Counted from the first letter of the stretch, positions 17,813-26,609 are shown. The stretch: 64,000 bases of DNA from Colwellia sp. 20A7 (GCF_009832865.1 NZ_CP047130.1:2914001-2978000); one strand, 5' to 3'. Notes: generated from the letters alone by a model not told the origin. Translations and numbers: made by a program.

Positions 17813-17830
17813 TGTAAGAGATCTCTTACA
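17813..17830. promoter_or_regulatory. GacA/UvrY activator palindrome
   Basis: TGTAAGAGATCTCTTACA is a perfect 18-bp palindrome matching the established UvrY/GacA upstream activating sequence TGTAAG-N6-CTTACA. Its centre is about 175 bp upstream of the predicted start of the CsrB-like RNA, a distance like that seen for known csrB genes. It therefore points to BarA-UvrY (GacS-GacA) control. Confidence 0.88.
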
Positions 17831-17924
17831 AAATAATGGGCAAATGACTATTAGATGTTTATTGGAAAATGTAAATTGAAGAGATTATCTTTAGGTTGTG
17901 CTTTAAAAGTAGCTGAGAATCGTT

Positions 17925-17946
17925 AAAAAGCCTAGATAACTAGGCT
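17925..17946 (-). terminator. terminator of the M14 peptidase gene
   Basis: AGCCTAG pairs with CTAGGCT around ATAA, followed on the minus strand by TTTTT. It lies 29 bp past the stop of the minus-strand gene and separates it from the downstream regulatory-RNA control region. Confidence 0.85.
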
Positions 17947-17974
17947 AATAAATTAAAAATTAAGTTATAAAGAC

Positions 17975-18916
17975 TTAATTATTTTCAATAATAAAATCAA
18001 GTGCGCCTGTTATTGCGGCTACTTGTGCAAGAATACAGTTTTCATCATTAGATTTAGGGCTATCTGGATAAACTTCTGTTGTAGTGACATAACTAGCATT
18101 AGTTAATCCCATGCAAAGACCTAGCTCTCTTCCTGGATAATTTATAACGCCAAACTGCTCTATATCGACTCCAATTAATTTACCACTGTCATCGGCTGGT
18201 GCAATATGTGTCACATTCTCAACAGCATGAATTATCGCTTGTTGAAATTCAGTTTGAGGGTTAAGAGTATTACCAACTAAATAAAAACCGTCTGGAATAT
18301 CCCAAACTTTTTGTTCAATGGCATCTCGTGCTGAAAGTGCGGGTCTAAATACAGTATTATCTGTATCAGTAGTTTCATGCAGATCTACATGGACCAAAAT
18401 ATTAACATCAAGACTTTGAACAAATGCCATTAATGCTGCAGATTCTTGAGCGGGACTATCCTGATAAAATGATCGGTTAGGGTCGATCGCATCAGGATTC
18501 CATCGATTAATCGTTTCATAACCCCAAGGACTAACACAAGGGACAACTAACACATTAAACTGCTCACCATAGCTTGTACTGTTTGAGCCTAGATTAGCAG
18601 CTTCATTTTCTAAAAAGCGTAATGCGCCTTGCACACCACTCGTTTCATAACCATGTACACCACCAGATACGAGTATTGTGCTTTTATCACTTTGCCATTG
18701 CTTACTTTTTAATGCAAATAATGGATAGCGTTGTTCATCAGCTGACAATGCACCATATTGCACAATATCAAAATGCGAAGATAAAGCATCAATTTTACTA
18801 ATAACCTCATCTTGATACGAACGTTGTACTGTTTGCAGTGTAAACCATTTCTTTTTGTCAGCTGCATCCCATTTTTGTCCTAATGTACCAATGGTGCATT
18901 CAAGGTTATCAGTCAT
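17975..18916 (-). CDS. M14-family metallocarboxypeptidase-like protein
   Basis: A zinc hydrolase of 313 residues in the M14/succinylglutamate desuccinylase fold. Zn ligands are visible in VSGGVHGYETSG (H-x-x-E) and in HVDLHET (His); a substrate-site segment is VVPCVSPWGYETINRWNP ... DPNRSF. No signal peptide, so it is probably cytosolic and acts on peptides or N-acyl amino acids; specificity cannot be told. The end of the gene carries a second inverted repeat (TTAAGT...ACTTAA). It is monocistronic, with a terminator after it. Confidence 0.82.
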   Translation of the reverse strand: MTDNLECTIGTLGQKWDAADKKKWFTLQTVQRSYQDEVISKIDALSSHFDIVQYGALSADEQRYPLFALKSKQWQSDKSTILVSGGVHGYETSGVQGALRFLENEAANLGSNSTSYGEQFNVLVVPCVSPWGYETINRWNPDAIDPNRSFYQDSPAQESAALMAFVQSLDVNILVHVDLHETTDTDNTVFRPALSARDAIEQKVWDIPDGFYLVGNTLNPQTEFQQAIIHAVENVTHIAPADDSGKLIGVDIEQFGVINYPGRELGLCMGLTNASYVTTTEVYPDSPKSNDENCILAQVAAITGALDFIIENN

Positions 18917-18954
18917 ATTTACCTATCTTTATATTGAATTTTTAATTTGGTAGC

Positions 18955-19195
18955 TTATTTAGAGTCAGAGCGCTCCGTAAACTTATAGTCACTTGCATTT
19001 ACTTTTATTTTATCGCCTGTAAAAATATGCTCTGGCATATGAACGATTGAAGCAGTTGAAAGTGTCGTTGGCTTAGTTCGAGTATTTGCCGATACACATT
19101 TTATTGAAGGAGCTATTTCAGTAATAAATAAAAGCTCATCACTAAGGCTATTTTTTTTCTAAGCGATGAGGCGTGTAATCTTCTGTATCTACCTT
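18955..19195 (-). pseudogene. decayed duplicate of efpL (C-terminal part)
   Basis: The minus strand encodes, before a stop at 18955, residues ANTRTKPTTLSTASIVHMPE followed by HIFTGDKIKVNASDYKFTERSDSK. These align with the C-terminus of the intact EfpL next door ([20 protein letters not shown]...[20 protein letters not shown]). Further upstream, in another frame, VDTEDYTPHRLEKK matches the EfpL segment [14 protein letters not shown]. The middle is deleted, the frame is broken and no start remains. It is a degenerate tandem copy lying 174 bp downstream of the intact gene. Confidence 0.85.
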
Positions 19196-19279
19196 AACAC
19201 TTAAACCAAATTAAACATTAGAGCTATAACATTTTTATTGTACTGAATCACAATTTGTCTTTTATTCTTAATGATTAAT

Positions 19280-19325
19280 AAAGTTGAGATTTTTAACATG
19301 TTAAAAATATAACATTCTCAACTTT
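19280..19325 (-). terminator. large inverted repeat after efpL
   Basis: AAAGTTGAGA pairs with TCTCAACTTT, and inside the arm is a second perfect palindrome ATTTTTAACATGTTAAAAAT. It lies 44 bp past the efpL stop. A terminator role is likely although the T tract on the minus strand is short. Confidence 0.6.
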
Positions 19326-19369
19326 AATTTCCGATGCAAACTTTATAAATTTAATTGTTATCCTTCAGA

Positions 19370-19942
19370 CTACTTATCCGCTCGGCCCATAAATTTACGT
19401 TCTTCAGTGTTTATTTTAATTTTATCACCGGTAGAAATATGCTCAGGTACTTGAATGATTAAACCTGTAGAAAGAACTGCGGGTTTAGTTCGTGCTGTGG
19501 CAGAGCCACCTTTTATAGAGGGGTCAGTCTCTGTAATAACTAATTCTACACTAGGAGGTAATTCAAGCGATACAGGTACACCATCGACTAAAATAATGCT
19601 CGCATCCACAGTGCTTTCATCGATAAATAATACTTCTTCTTCAATACTCTCTTTATTCAAATTGAATTGTGTATAATCTTCTATGTCCATAAACACATAT
19701 TCATCGCCATCGATATAAGAAAAAGTGACCTTACGTCGTATTAAATCAGCTAAAGTAAGCATGTCGCTATCTTTGAAAGTTTCATCAACCTTTAAACCTG
19801 AGACAACATCATACATACGCATTCTATATAAACTTCCCCCTGCTCGCCCTTGAGGTACTGAGCGCTCTATACCTCTTATAATATAAACGCTATTGTTATA
19901 CTCGATAGCGGTATTCTTTTTTACATCACTAGCTTTTGGCAT
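19370..19942 (-). CDS. efpL: elongation factor P-like protein EfpL (YeiP)
   Basis: A translation factor related to EF-P that helps ribosomes through stalling motifs (known for EfpL/YeiP). The 190 residues span all three EF-P-like beta-barrel domains and align with E. coli YeiP throughout: [17 protein letters not shown], the tip loop [16 protein letters not shown] near 28-43, [16 protein letters not shown] near 78-93, and the C-terminal [18 protein letters not shown]. The loop carries Arg rather than the modified Lys of EF-P, as expected. A decayed copy of the gene lies just downstream. Confidence 0.95.
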   Translation of the reverse strand: MPKASDVKKNTAIEYNNSVYIIRGIERSVPQGRAGGSLYRMRMYDVVSGLKVDETFKDSDMLTLADLIRRKVTFSYIDGDEYVFMDIEDYTQFNLNKESIEEEVLFIDESTVDASIILVDGVPVSLELPPSVELVITETDPSIKGGSATARTKPAVLSTGLIIQVPEHISTGDKIKINTEERKFMGRADK

Positions 19943-20406
19943 GAAATTGTCCTTTGTCTTTACATTGCTTAATACAATAATTGAGTAAATTTTATAGAAT
20001 CATCGACAAGGAAACAAGTAATAAATAATGTATGAAACACCAATAATCTGAGTTCACTCAAACAAATAACAGTCAAAAAATATAATTTATTCGACGTTGC
20101 CCTGAAAAATTATAAAACACTAATAGTATAAGTTATTCAATAGCTTGACGCTAACGATTACCTATTATTTTTTATCGAATTAATTGTTTAATATTACTTC
20201 AATACCAAACATCACTTTCCTTCATTAATTACGCTATAAGCTAAAGCTACATTTTTCAGAGCAACTCAGTTAACAATGCTCTGACTTTACCTTAAAATTA
20301 CTGGATATTAATACTTGATAAAACAAATAAACATTAATAACTACTAGCATGTAACAACAATAGTAAACTTTCATAACAAAGATCAAAAAACCCAGATGTT
20401 TTAACG
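19943..20406. other. intergenic, upstream of efpL
   Basis: AT-rich sequence without an ORF, hairpin or recognised repeat that I can support. Its left end must hold the efpL promoter. Confidence 0.4.
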
Positions 20407-20441
20407 AAAAAAAGGCTAGTATAAATAAATATACTAACCTT
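20407..20441 (-). terminator. Rho-independent terminator after the 45-aa ORF
   Basis: On the minus strand AAGGTTAGTATA pairs with TATACTAGCCTT (one G-T/C mismatch) around a 6-nt loop, followed by seven T. It lies 28 bp past the stop of the small ORF at 20469 and is good evidence that this ORF is transcribed. Confidence 0.88.
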
Positions 20442-20468
20442 CATTTTAGATTTTGTTCGTTTAGAATA

Positions 20469-20606
20469 TTACTCGTAAGAACGTTCTAACCATGCCAGCT
20501 GTAGCTTTAAATCTGCAATTTCACTATTTGCATCAGCTAGTTGTTGTTGTATAGTTTTTTGATCATTATCACTGCTTTCCACATTTAACTCAGTTTTTAA
20601 TAACAT
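20469..20606 (-). CDS. small coiled-coil protein, 45 aa
   Basis: An ATG at 20606 opens a 45-residue frame, MLLKTELNVESSDNDQKTIQ then QQLADANSEIADLKLQLAWLERSYE. The C-terminal half shows a heptad pattern of a short coiled coil, resembling SlyX in style but shorter. GAGG lies 10-13 bp before the ATG and a strong terminator follows 28 bp after the stop, so this is a complete small transcription unit or the tail of the DUF2058 transcript. Function unknown. Confidence 0.6.
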   Translation of the reverse strand: MLLKTELNVESSDNDQKTIQQQLADANSEIADLKLQLAWLERSYE

Positions 20607-20748
20607 ATTATTTCTATCCTCGTAGGGCATAAACCCCATCAACATTGGTTACTATGGATGTATTATTACATAGCAACCTACAGAATTAATAGTACTACTA
20701 AACTATGACAAATATTCATACCAGAAATAATGCCTACTTAATAAGGTA

Positions 20749-21300
20749 TTACCACATTAAATCATCTGGGATCTGATAGTCAGCATAAGGATCATCCTCA
20801 TCTACCTGCTCATCAATTACTTTATCATTTTGCACTAATATAACGTCTTTATTTAATTCAGCTAGTTTTTCAGCTGTTTCGCGAGTAACAATATAAGTTA
20901 CATCTTCCAAGCCACATAAAGACAGTCGACCATTAACCAATGCTTTATGGGTAATAGGATCTAATGAAAGCTTTTTAATTTTACTACCAAAAGTATAATT
21001 ATATTCATTATCACCATCAGTGCGCGTGATCTGGTGATGCATTAATATTTGCTTAATGCGTAACCCTTGCTCTTTATCTGCAAGTTGCTGTTTTTTCATT
21101 TCATTTAATGCATTGTCTTTTTCTTGCTTTTCAGCTTTAGACTTTGCTAAATATTGTTTAACTTGCTCTTGTAAAGACGCACCATGCTGAACTCCACTGC
21201 GCTTTTGTTTATTTTTTTTTCTTTTATCAGCATTCGCTTGGCGTGTTTTTTGTTTGGTTGTTAAACCCGCATTTAGTAATTGATCTTGAAGTGATGACAT
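20749..21300 (-). CDS. DUF2058 family protein (YaiL-like)
   Basis: A protein of 183 residues beginning MSSLQDQLLNAGLTTKQKTR, the conserved DUF2058 start, followed by a strongly basic segment (KRKKNKQKR), a Lys/Glu/Gln-rich helix and a C-terminal domain ending DPYADYQIPDDLMW. The family is annotated as nucleoid- or polynucleotide-associated (E. coli YaiL), with no firm activity. I start it at the ATG at 21300 rather than a GTG at 21312 because family members begin at M-S-S-L-Q-D. The 45-aa ORF follows 142 bp downstream. Confidence 0.88.
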   Translation of the reverse strand: MSSLQDQLLNAGLTTKQKTRQANADKRKKNKQKRSGVQHGASLQEQVKQYLAKSKAEKQEKDNALNEMKKQQLADKEQGLRIKQILMHHQITRTDGDNEYNYTFGSKIKKLSLDPITHKALVNGRLSLCGLEDVTYIVTRETAEKLAELNKDVILVQNDKVIDEQVDEDDPYADYQIPDDLMW

Positions 21301-21449
21301 TATAATTTTCACTGAGATTTATTGATGGTTTATTCTAACAATAAAAAATGATGAGACAACCCCTTGATACTTTATCGGATCATAAAAGATGCAATATAAA
21401 ACTAAATAATTCATAAAAAAAACAAAACCAACTGTTTTTTGTCTGACTT

Positions 21450-21500
21450 AAAAAAACCTTGCTACGATGATATTAATTCGGCTAATGTAAGCAAGGTTTT
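21450..21500 (-). terminator. Rho-independent terminator between two hairpins
   Basis: On the minus strand AAAACCTTGCT pairs perfectly with AGCAAGGTTTT across a 26-nt loop, followed by a run of seven T. It is the second terminator downstream of the tricorn-like gene, which implies that something in 21513-21640 is transcribed on the minus strand. Confidence 0.75.
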
Positions 21501-21512
21501 GTTACCTATGAT

Positions 21513-21614
21513 TCAGTGAGTAGATCTAACACTCATATCAGTACTTGAAACAATCACGATATCTACAACAGTGTTTCCAATTTGCTTGATAGTATGAACA
21601 AGCAAGTTACTCAT
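21513..21614 (-). CDS. possible small hydrophobic peptide, 33 aa
   Basis: Between two minus-strand terminators lies a 33-residue frame beginning MSNLLVHTIKQIGNTVVDIV with a C-terminal polar tail. CCAAAGA precedes the ATG, a poor ribosome-binding site. The amphipathic hydrophobic core would suit a small membrane peptide. Alternatively the interval is a small RNA or just a backup-terminator spacer. I report it because of the flanking terminators only. Confidence 0.3.
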   Translation of the reverse strand: MSNLLVHTIKQIGNTVVDIVIVSSTDMSVRSTH

Positions 21615-21642
21615 TCTTTGGTTTAGCTTGAATACAGGCAAT

Positions 21643-21670
21643 AAAAAATCCGCGATAAACGCGGATTTTT
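21643..21670. terminator. terminator of the tricorn-like protease gene
   Basis: AAAAATCCGCG and CGCGGATTTTT form a perfect stem around ATAAA, 33 bp after the stop of the minus-strand gene. It could work in both directions. Confidence 0.92.
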
Positions 21671-21702
21671 CACATCAATGAGCCTTTACAAATGAGACCG
21701 TA

Positions 21703-24700
21703 TTATTTTAATTTATTAAGTAATACTTCAACAGCTTTCTCAATTTGCTTGTCTTGACCGTTTTCAGATGATTCTGGATCATTTTTTACCATGTGATCAG
21801 GTATGGTTTGATTATTTTCTAGGTAATTGCCTTTAGTGTCTTTCATACCAACCTGTGGTACACCCGCTCGGAAGTCACCAGATATACCCGTTTCCCACCA
21901 TACTGCCGTCATTGTACCTGGTACAGGCATGCCCACAATGTCACCTAAATTCAATTCATCATAGGTGTAAGAGAAAGCATGTGCATCACTGTAGTTACCT
22001 TCGTTGATAAGTAGTACCGATGGTTTATTCCATTGATCAATGGGGTCACCTGCGTATTTACGGCCACGAACGTGCATGGTGAAGTATTCATTCCCACTAA
22101 GCAATTTAGCTAAGTCGTTGTGTAACCAACCACCACCGTTAAAGCGTGTATCAACCACTACCGCTTCTTTATCAAAGTGCTTTCCTAATAGGCTAGAATA
22201 CACCGCTCTGAAGCTTGGATCGTTCATACTTCTTACGTGAACATAAGCAAGGCGACCATTTGATAGTTTATCAACTAACGCTTCTCGCGAACTTACCCAA
22301 CGCTCATATAATAAGTTACTGATTTTTCCTCCTGAAGCTGGCTTTATCACTTCTTCAAAGTTTTCACCGTTAGCGCTTTCAAAAGTAAACCTTACACGTT
22401 TACCATTTGTATGATTTAGTAATTGGTATAAATTTTGTGTTTTTGTTAATTCAACGCCATTTACTGCGATAAGTTTAACACCAGGCTTAACTTGACTATT
22501 CGCTTTATCGAATGGGCCTTTTGCCAACACTTCCTCAACCAGTAAGCCTTTACTGTAATCAAAAAATAAGCCTAAGCGACCTGTACTGTCGTTAGTGTTT
22601 GTTGATTTTGGTCGATAAGATGAACCAATGTGCGACGCATTTAATTCGCCTGTCATTTCTGCAAACATGTTAGCAAAATCACGACCATGGCCTATTGACG
22701 ATAATTTCTGGCGGTAAGATTTACCAACATCATCCCAGTCTATACCGTGAAAATCGTCACGGTAGAACTTGTCTTTAATTACGCGCCAACTATGGTCAAA
22801 CATAAATGCACGCTCTGAAGCAGTTTTCAGCTGCATAACAGGATTAGCACTAATTGGCTTTAAACTGATGGTTTCACCAACATCGCCTTGTTTTAACTGA
22901 CCATCGGCAAGAATAAAGATTTTTTTACCATCGTCGCTAAAGGACATACTAGCCGATCTTGCATTAAGCTTTGCCACTAGCTCTGTTTTATTGTCACGAA
23001 TAGACTGACGCCATAAATCATAACCTTTTTCAAAGCGGGCTAAGTAATATAGCGCTGTAGTATCTTTGGTAAGATAAGCTTCGCTTAAGTTTGAAGAATG
23101 AACAGTAAGACGAACGGTGCGACGTTCAATATTATCCCACTCAATGTCTACAGCTTTTGGCTCTTCAATTTTCTCTTTTGAAGTATCTTCGTCTGTCTCT
23201 TTGGCGTTACCTTCTTGGTCTTTATTCGACGCTTTTTCGTCCTTTGTTTCTAACTCTTTTTGTAGCTCATATTCTTCTTCCGACATACGGAATTTATCGT
23301 AACTATCTTGTGTTAAAAATGCGGCTAAAACATCGCCTTCACGACCCCAGCTGCCATGATCACGCATACCAAAGCGAGCACTCCACCAAAGCACGACTTC
23401 ACCATCTGTATGCCAAGTTGGATTACCATTATTATAGCCAGATAAGCTAATATCTTTAGGTTGAGCTGAACCGTCTGATGGGAAAACACCAATATTGTTA
23501 ACAAATAAGCGGCTTCGTGGTGAGAAACTTGCGGTCATCCAATAACTGTCTGGTGCCCAAGCAAACGACATATCACCATCTGCGTAGGAATAGTTATGCT
23601 CTTTACCTAAAGCAATATTTACCTTTTTACTTTCACGGTCAATTACTTGAATTTCATCACGATTTGCTAAAAACGCTATTTTTTTACCATTTGGAGAATA
23701 AACTGGTTGGAAGCTGTCTGAGTCAGCTAAGTGAACTACTTCTTCTTTTAATGTCGTTGCGGCAAAAAAGTATGGTTCAGATTCATTTGCAATACTTGTT
23801 TCGTATAAACCCCAATGCCCTTCACGTTCTGCAGCGTATAAAAGCGTTTTACCATCTTTATGGAAAGACACTGAACGTTCTTGCTGAGGTGTATTAGTAA
23901 TGGCACGTGTTGTTTTAAACTCTGTACTGGCAACAAACACTTCGCCACGAGCGATAAAGGCAACTTCTTTTCCATCAGGTGATACTGTATATTCAGTAAT
24001 TTTTCCACCTAAAGAAACCGGAAGTAATTCATCTTCTTGTATGTCATTAGCTATCGCTATTTCTACATGTGTAGCTGAGCCATTTTTACTCGTATACACG
24101 CTACCATGATGTACAAAAGCTAATGTGCCATTATCACTTATCGATAAACTGCGAACAGGATGTTCTTTAAATGTAGTTACTTGCTTTTTGTTGCTGCCAT
24201 CTAAGTCTGTTTGCCAAACATTAAAAGTGCCAGACTTTTCTTCAGACGTATAATAAAAGCTGTTTTTGTCTTTCCAAACAGGATTGTGATCCCCACCTTC
24301 AAAGGTGGTTAACTGTTGATGCTCGCCTGATTTAATGTCTTGCAACCAAATATCACGGGCAAAAGCTGACACATCGTGCTTTCTAAATTGGTTCTCGTAG
24401 GATTTTTCATCACGATAAAGCACTTGTTTACCATTTGGAGAATACTGCAGTTCAGATGCTGGTATGGTGGCAAGCATTTCAGGAGTGCTGCCTTTTATTG
24501 AAACAGTATAACTTTCAGTTAAACGAGAAGTTGGAAACACCGTTGATTGCTTTGAATCCATTCGGCTCGAAATAAATAATACTTCTTTACCGTCTTTGCT
24601 GAAATCTTGTGGAATATCATTCGATGAATGATAAGTTAACCGTTTTGCTTTTCCACCACTTGCAGGCATAACATAAACATCTAAGTTGCCATTTCTGTCA

Positions 24701-24951
24701 CTTGCAAATGCAATTTGTTTCCCATCACGAGACCAAATAGGATGACCATCCCAGTCACTATGAATAGTTAAAGGGCGGGCTGTTCCGCCATTAGCTGGGA
24801 CTGTGTATATATCGCCTTTGTAAGAGAATGCGATCGTTTTACTGTTGGGTGAGATACTACTGTGTAAAAACCATTCTTCGCTTTTCTCTGCGGCTGTCGC
24901 TGTAGTGGCAAACATAGCCAAAGCCGACAACATATACTTTATTCTGTGCAT
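21703..24951 (-). CDS. tricorn protease-like S41 peptidase, exported
   Basis: An exported serine protease of 1082 residues. A signal peptide covers residues 1-20 (MHRIKYMLSALAMFATTATA). Then come two TolB-like beta-propeller regions with repeated SPNGKQVLYR/SPDGKEVAFIA/SPNGKKIAFLA blades (about 30-500), a charged linker rich in Glu and Lys near 550-600, a PDZ domain (GLFFDYSKGLLVEEVLAKGP) and an S41 catalytic core with VVDTRFNGGGW and the nucleophile region NEGNYSDAHAF. This order is that of tricorn homologs, which trim peptides. A periplasmic location is inferred from the leader. Confidence 0.92.
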   Translation of the reverse strand: MHRIKYMLSALAMFATTATAAEKSEEWFLHSSISPNSKTIAFSYKGDIYTVPANGGTARPLTIHSDWDGHPIWSRDGKQIAFASDRNGNLDVYVMPASGGKAKRLTYHSSNDIPQDFSKDGKEVLFISSRMDSKQSTVFPTSRLTESYTVSIKGSTPEMLATIPASELQYSPNGKQVLYRDEKSYENQFRKHDVSAFARDIWLQDIKSGEHQQLTTFEGGDHNPVWKDKNSFYYTSEEKSGTFNVWQTDLDGSNKKQVTTFKEHPVRSLSISDNGTLAFVHHGSVYTSKNGSATHVEIAIANDIQEDELLPVSLGGKITEYTVSPDGKEVAFIARGEVFVASTEFKTTRAITNTPQQERSVSFHKDGKTLLYAAEREGHWGLYETSIANESEPYFFAATTLKEEVVHLADSDSFQPVYSPNGKKIAFLANRDEIQVIDRESKKVNIALGKEHNYSYADGDMSFAWAPDSYWMTASFSPRSRLFVNNIGVFPSDGSAQPKDISLSGYNNGNPTWHTDGEVVLWWSARFGMRDHGSWGREGDVLAAFLTQDSYDKFRMSEEEYELQKELETKDEKASNKDQEGNAKETDEDTSKEKIEEPKAVDIEWDNIERRTVRLTVHSSNLSEAYLTKDTTALYYLARFEKGYDLWRQSIRDNKTELVAKLNARSASMSFSDDGKKIFILADGQLKQGDVGETISLKPISANPVMQLKTASERAFMFDHSWRVIKDKFYRDDFHGIDWDDVGKSYRQKLSSIGHGRDFANMFAEMTGELNASHIGSSYRPKSTNTNDSTGRLGLFFDYSKGLLVEEVLAKGPFDKANSQVKPGVKLIAVNGVELTKTQNLYQLLNHTNGKRVRFTFESANGENFEEVIKPASGGKISNLLYERWVSSREALVDKLSNGRLAYVHVRSMNDPSFRAVYSSLLGKHFDKEAVVVDTRFNGGGWLHNDLAKLLSGNEYFTMHVRGRKYAGDPIDQWNKPSVLLINEGNYSDAHAFSYTYDELNLGDIVGMPVPGTMTAVWWETGISGDFRAGVPQVGMKDTKGNYLENNQTIPDHMVKNDPESSENGQDKQIEKAVEVLLNKLK

Positions 24952-25172
24952 TATTACTTCCTTAATAACTTAAAATATTGTTTACATTTTATTATTGAAT
25001 ACTCAACAAATAAGTTTCTGATACATAAAAATCAATCCTAATAACATTGAAGCTAAGCGATCAGATTTTTTAATTGTATTATTCATAAATGATTTTGATA
25101 TGGTATATCATTGATGAAATTATGACATGAATTCCATCCCAATTATCAATGCATTAGTCTTATTTATTCTTA

Positions 25173-25224
25173 TACCAATCTCACTAGCTATGTGAACATT
25201 TATACTTAATTAATGAAACTGGTA
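25173..25224. mobile_element. MITE-like element, minimal copy (termini only, 52 bp)
   Basis: This copy begins TACCAATCTCACTAGCTATG and ends CTTAATTAATGAAACTGGTA, the two ends of the 160-bp element joined almost directly and in reverse orientation to the other copies. It is flanked by TTA on both sides (25170-25172 and 25225-25227). The rest of the 24952-25376 gap is AT-rich without a gene. Confidence 0.88.
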
Positions 25225-25376
25225 TTACATAGCAAACATAAAAGCTAATAAAGATATTACTAGGAGCAACCGCAACCAAACTATTTAATTAAGTAGAATA
25301 ATACCAAGTCCATTAAGTTAGTCCCCACTCAGAGTTTGCCAGGGATTTGAGAACAAATAGAGTTTTTTACCTATAG

Positions 25377-25646
25377 TTATTCTATATGAAAGAAATTCTG
25401 TGCGGTTATCATATCACTGGAAAGCTCCCAAAGGGCGAGTTGAAAAGGTTTATATGCCGCGTTATTGATTTTGACAAGGGAATAACCATTCTCTTCAATC
25501 AATGCCTTGCCGACATGGATGTCGGTACTTAAGTTATGTTTGGAACGTATAACTTGTGCCTCTAAACCTTTTAACTCTCGCTGAGTGAGAAGAAAATTAT
25601 TGGAATTGGTATAAGGTTCAAGGCGAGGACAAAAGAACCAATACAT
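25377..25646 (-). CDS. hypothetical ORF or gene remnant, 89 aa
   Basis: An 89-residue frame, MYWFFCPRLEPYTNSNNFLL at the start, then a mixed polar sequence ending AQNFFHIE. No domain recognised and no signal peptide. The ATG sits in the palindrome ACATGGGCCATGT with no Shine-Dalgarno sequence. Base composition is visibly richer in G and C than neighbouring spacers, which suggests a fragment of a larger, perhaps acquired, gene. Low confidence that it is expressed. Confidence 0.3.
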   Translation of the reverse strand: MYWFFCPRLEPYTNSNNFLLTQRELKGLEAQVIRSKHNLSTDIHVGKALIEENGYSLVKINNAAYKPFQLALWELSSDMITAQNFFHIE

Positions 25647-25862
25647 GGCCCATGTAAAATTATCAGACGAAAAAGTGTTTTATTTTGCGACTTAATTTAT
25701 TGTGTTAAACGATAAACTGATTGTTATTTGTCAGAAATACAAACTTGAAAAATTTTAGCTAAATCCACACCAACAACTGTACTGAAAATAAAAGACTCCT
25801 GATTAAAGTTGAGTCATTAAGCGTAGCTAAAAACTCATAATCAAGTGAGGCCAGTTATCCTG

Positions 25863-26363
25863 TTATGTGTATTTTAATCGAAACGCTGTACAGGCTAATG
25901 ATTTATTATTTAATGTAATAAAATTAGGTACATTACCAATAATTTCAAATCCCTGCTTTAATAACACCTGTTTTGAAGCAGGGTTATTTGCTAGTACTTT
26001 AGCTTCAAGGAATTGAACACCAAATTCTTTTTTTGCAAATTCAATTAGCGAAGCCAGACAGAGGCTGGCATAGCCTTGAGATAAAAAACGTTTTGAAACC
26101 CTGTAACCTACAAAAGCTTTATTAGCACTAATATCTCTTAAATTAGCTCTTGCGACAATTTCATTATCTTTAATCAGTAAACCACAAAACGCAGTACCAG
26201 AAATTACCTTATCGAGTTCTGCAGCAATATGTTGTTCAACACCGTGCTCTGAATAAAAATTATTATCTCGAGGTTCAATTAATGATTCAAACCATACTCT
26301 ATTTTCTAGCTCAAAATCAAATAACGGCTGTAAATGGTGCTTAGATAAAAGTTCAAGCTGCAT
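25863..26363 (-). CDS. GNAT-family N-acetyltransferase
   Basis: Transfers an acetyl group from acetyl-CoA to an amine, possibly a protein N-terminus as in RimJ-type enzymes. The 166 residues show the RimJ/RimL layout: LQPLFDFELENRVWFESLIE near the start, the acetyl-CoA loop region GYRVSKRFLSQGYASLCLAS near 92-111, and VLANNPASKQVLLKQGFEII near 123-142, the conserved N-x-x-S-x-x-L-x-x-x-G-F motif. Substrate unknown. It stands alone, with a MITE copy upstream of it. Confidence 0.88.
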   Translation of the reverse strand: MQLELLSKHHLQPLFDFELENRVWFESLIEPRDNNFYSEHGVEQHIAAELDKVISGTAFCGLLIKDNEIVARANLRDISANKAFVGYRVSKRFLSQGYASLCLASLIEFAKKEFGVQFLEAKVLANNPASKQVLLKQGFEIIGNVPNFITLNNKSLACTAFRLKYT

Positions 26364-26449
26364 TGAAATACTCCATACGCATAGACATTATGCTGAATAG
26401 GTGAGCGCATAACACTCAACTAAAAAACAAATTAAAATCAACAAAATAA

Positions 26450-26609
26450 TACCAGTTTCATTAATTAAGTGAACAAATTTATATGTAGAAAAAATTGCCA
26501 AATACAAGGCATTTATTTCAATAACTAGTTGTTCTAATTATTAAATAAATAACGATGTAGTTGGTGATTTTAGCAAGTAGAAATGATCACATAGTTAGTG
26601 AGATTGGTA
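26450..26609. mobile_element. MITE-like element, copy 2 (160 bp)
   Basis: Nearly identical in sequence to copy 1, in the same orientation. Flanked by direct TAA on both sides (26447-26449 and 26610-26612). It sits between the acetyltransferase and the nucleotidyltransferase genes; the rest of the 26364-26718 gap holds nothing else recognisable. Confidence 0.92.

Noticed and set aside
23157..24109. Several plus-strand ORFs opposite the tricorn-like gene
   Set aside because: Overlap a long conserved reading frame; translations lack domain features and start signals.
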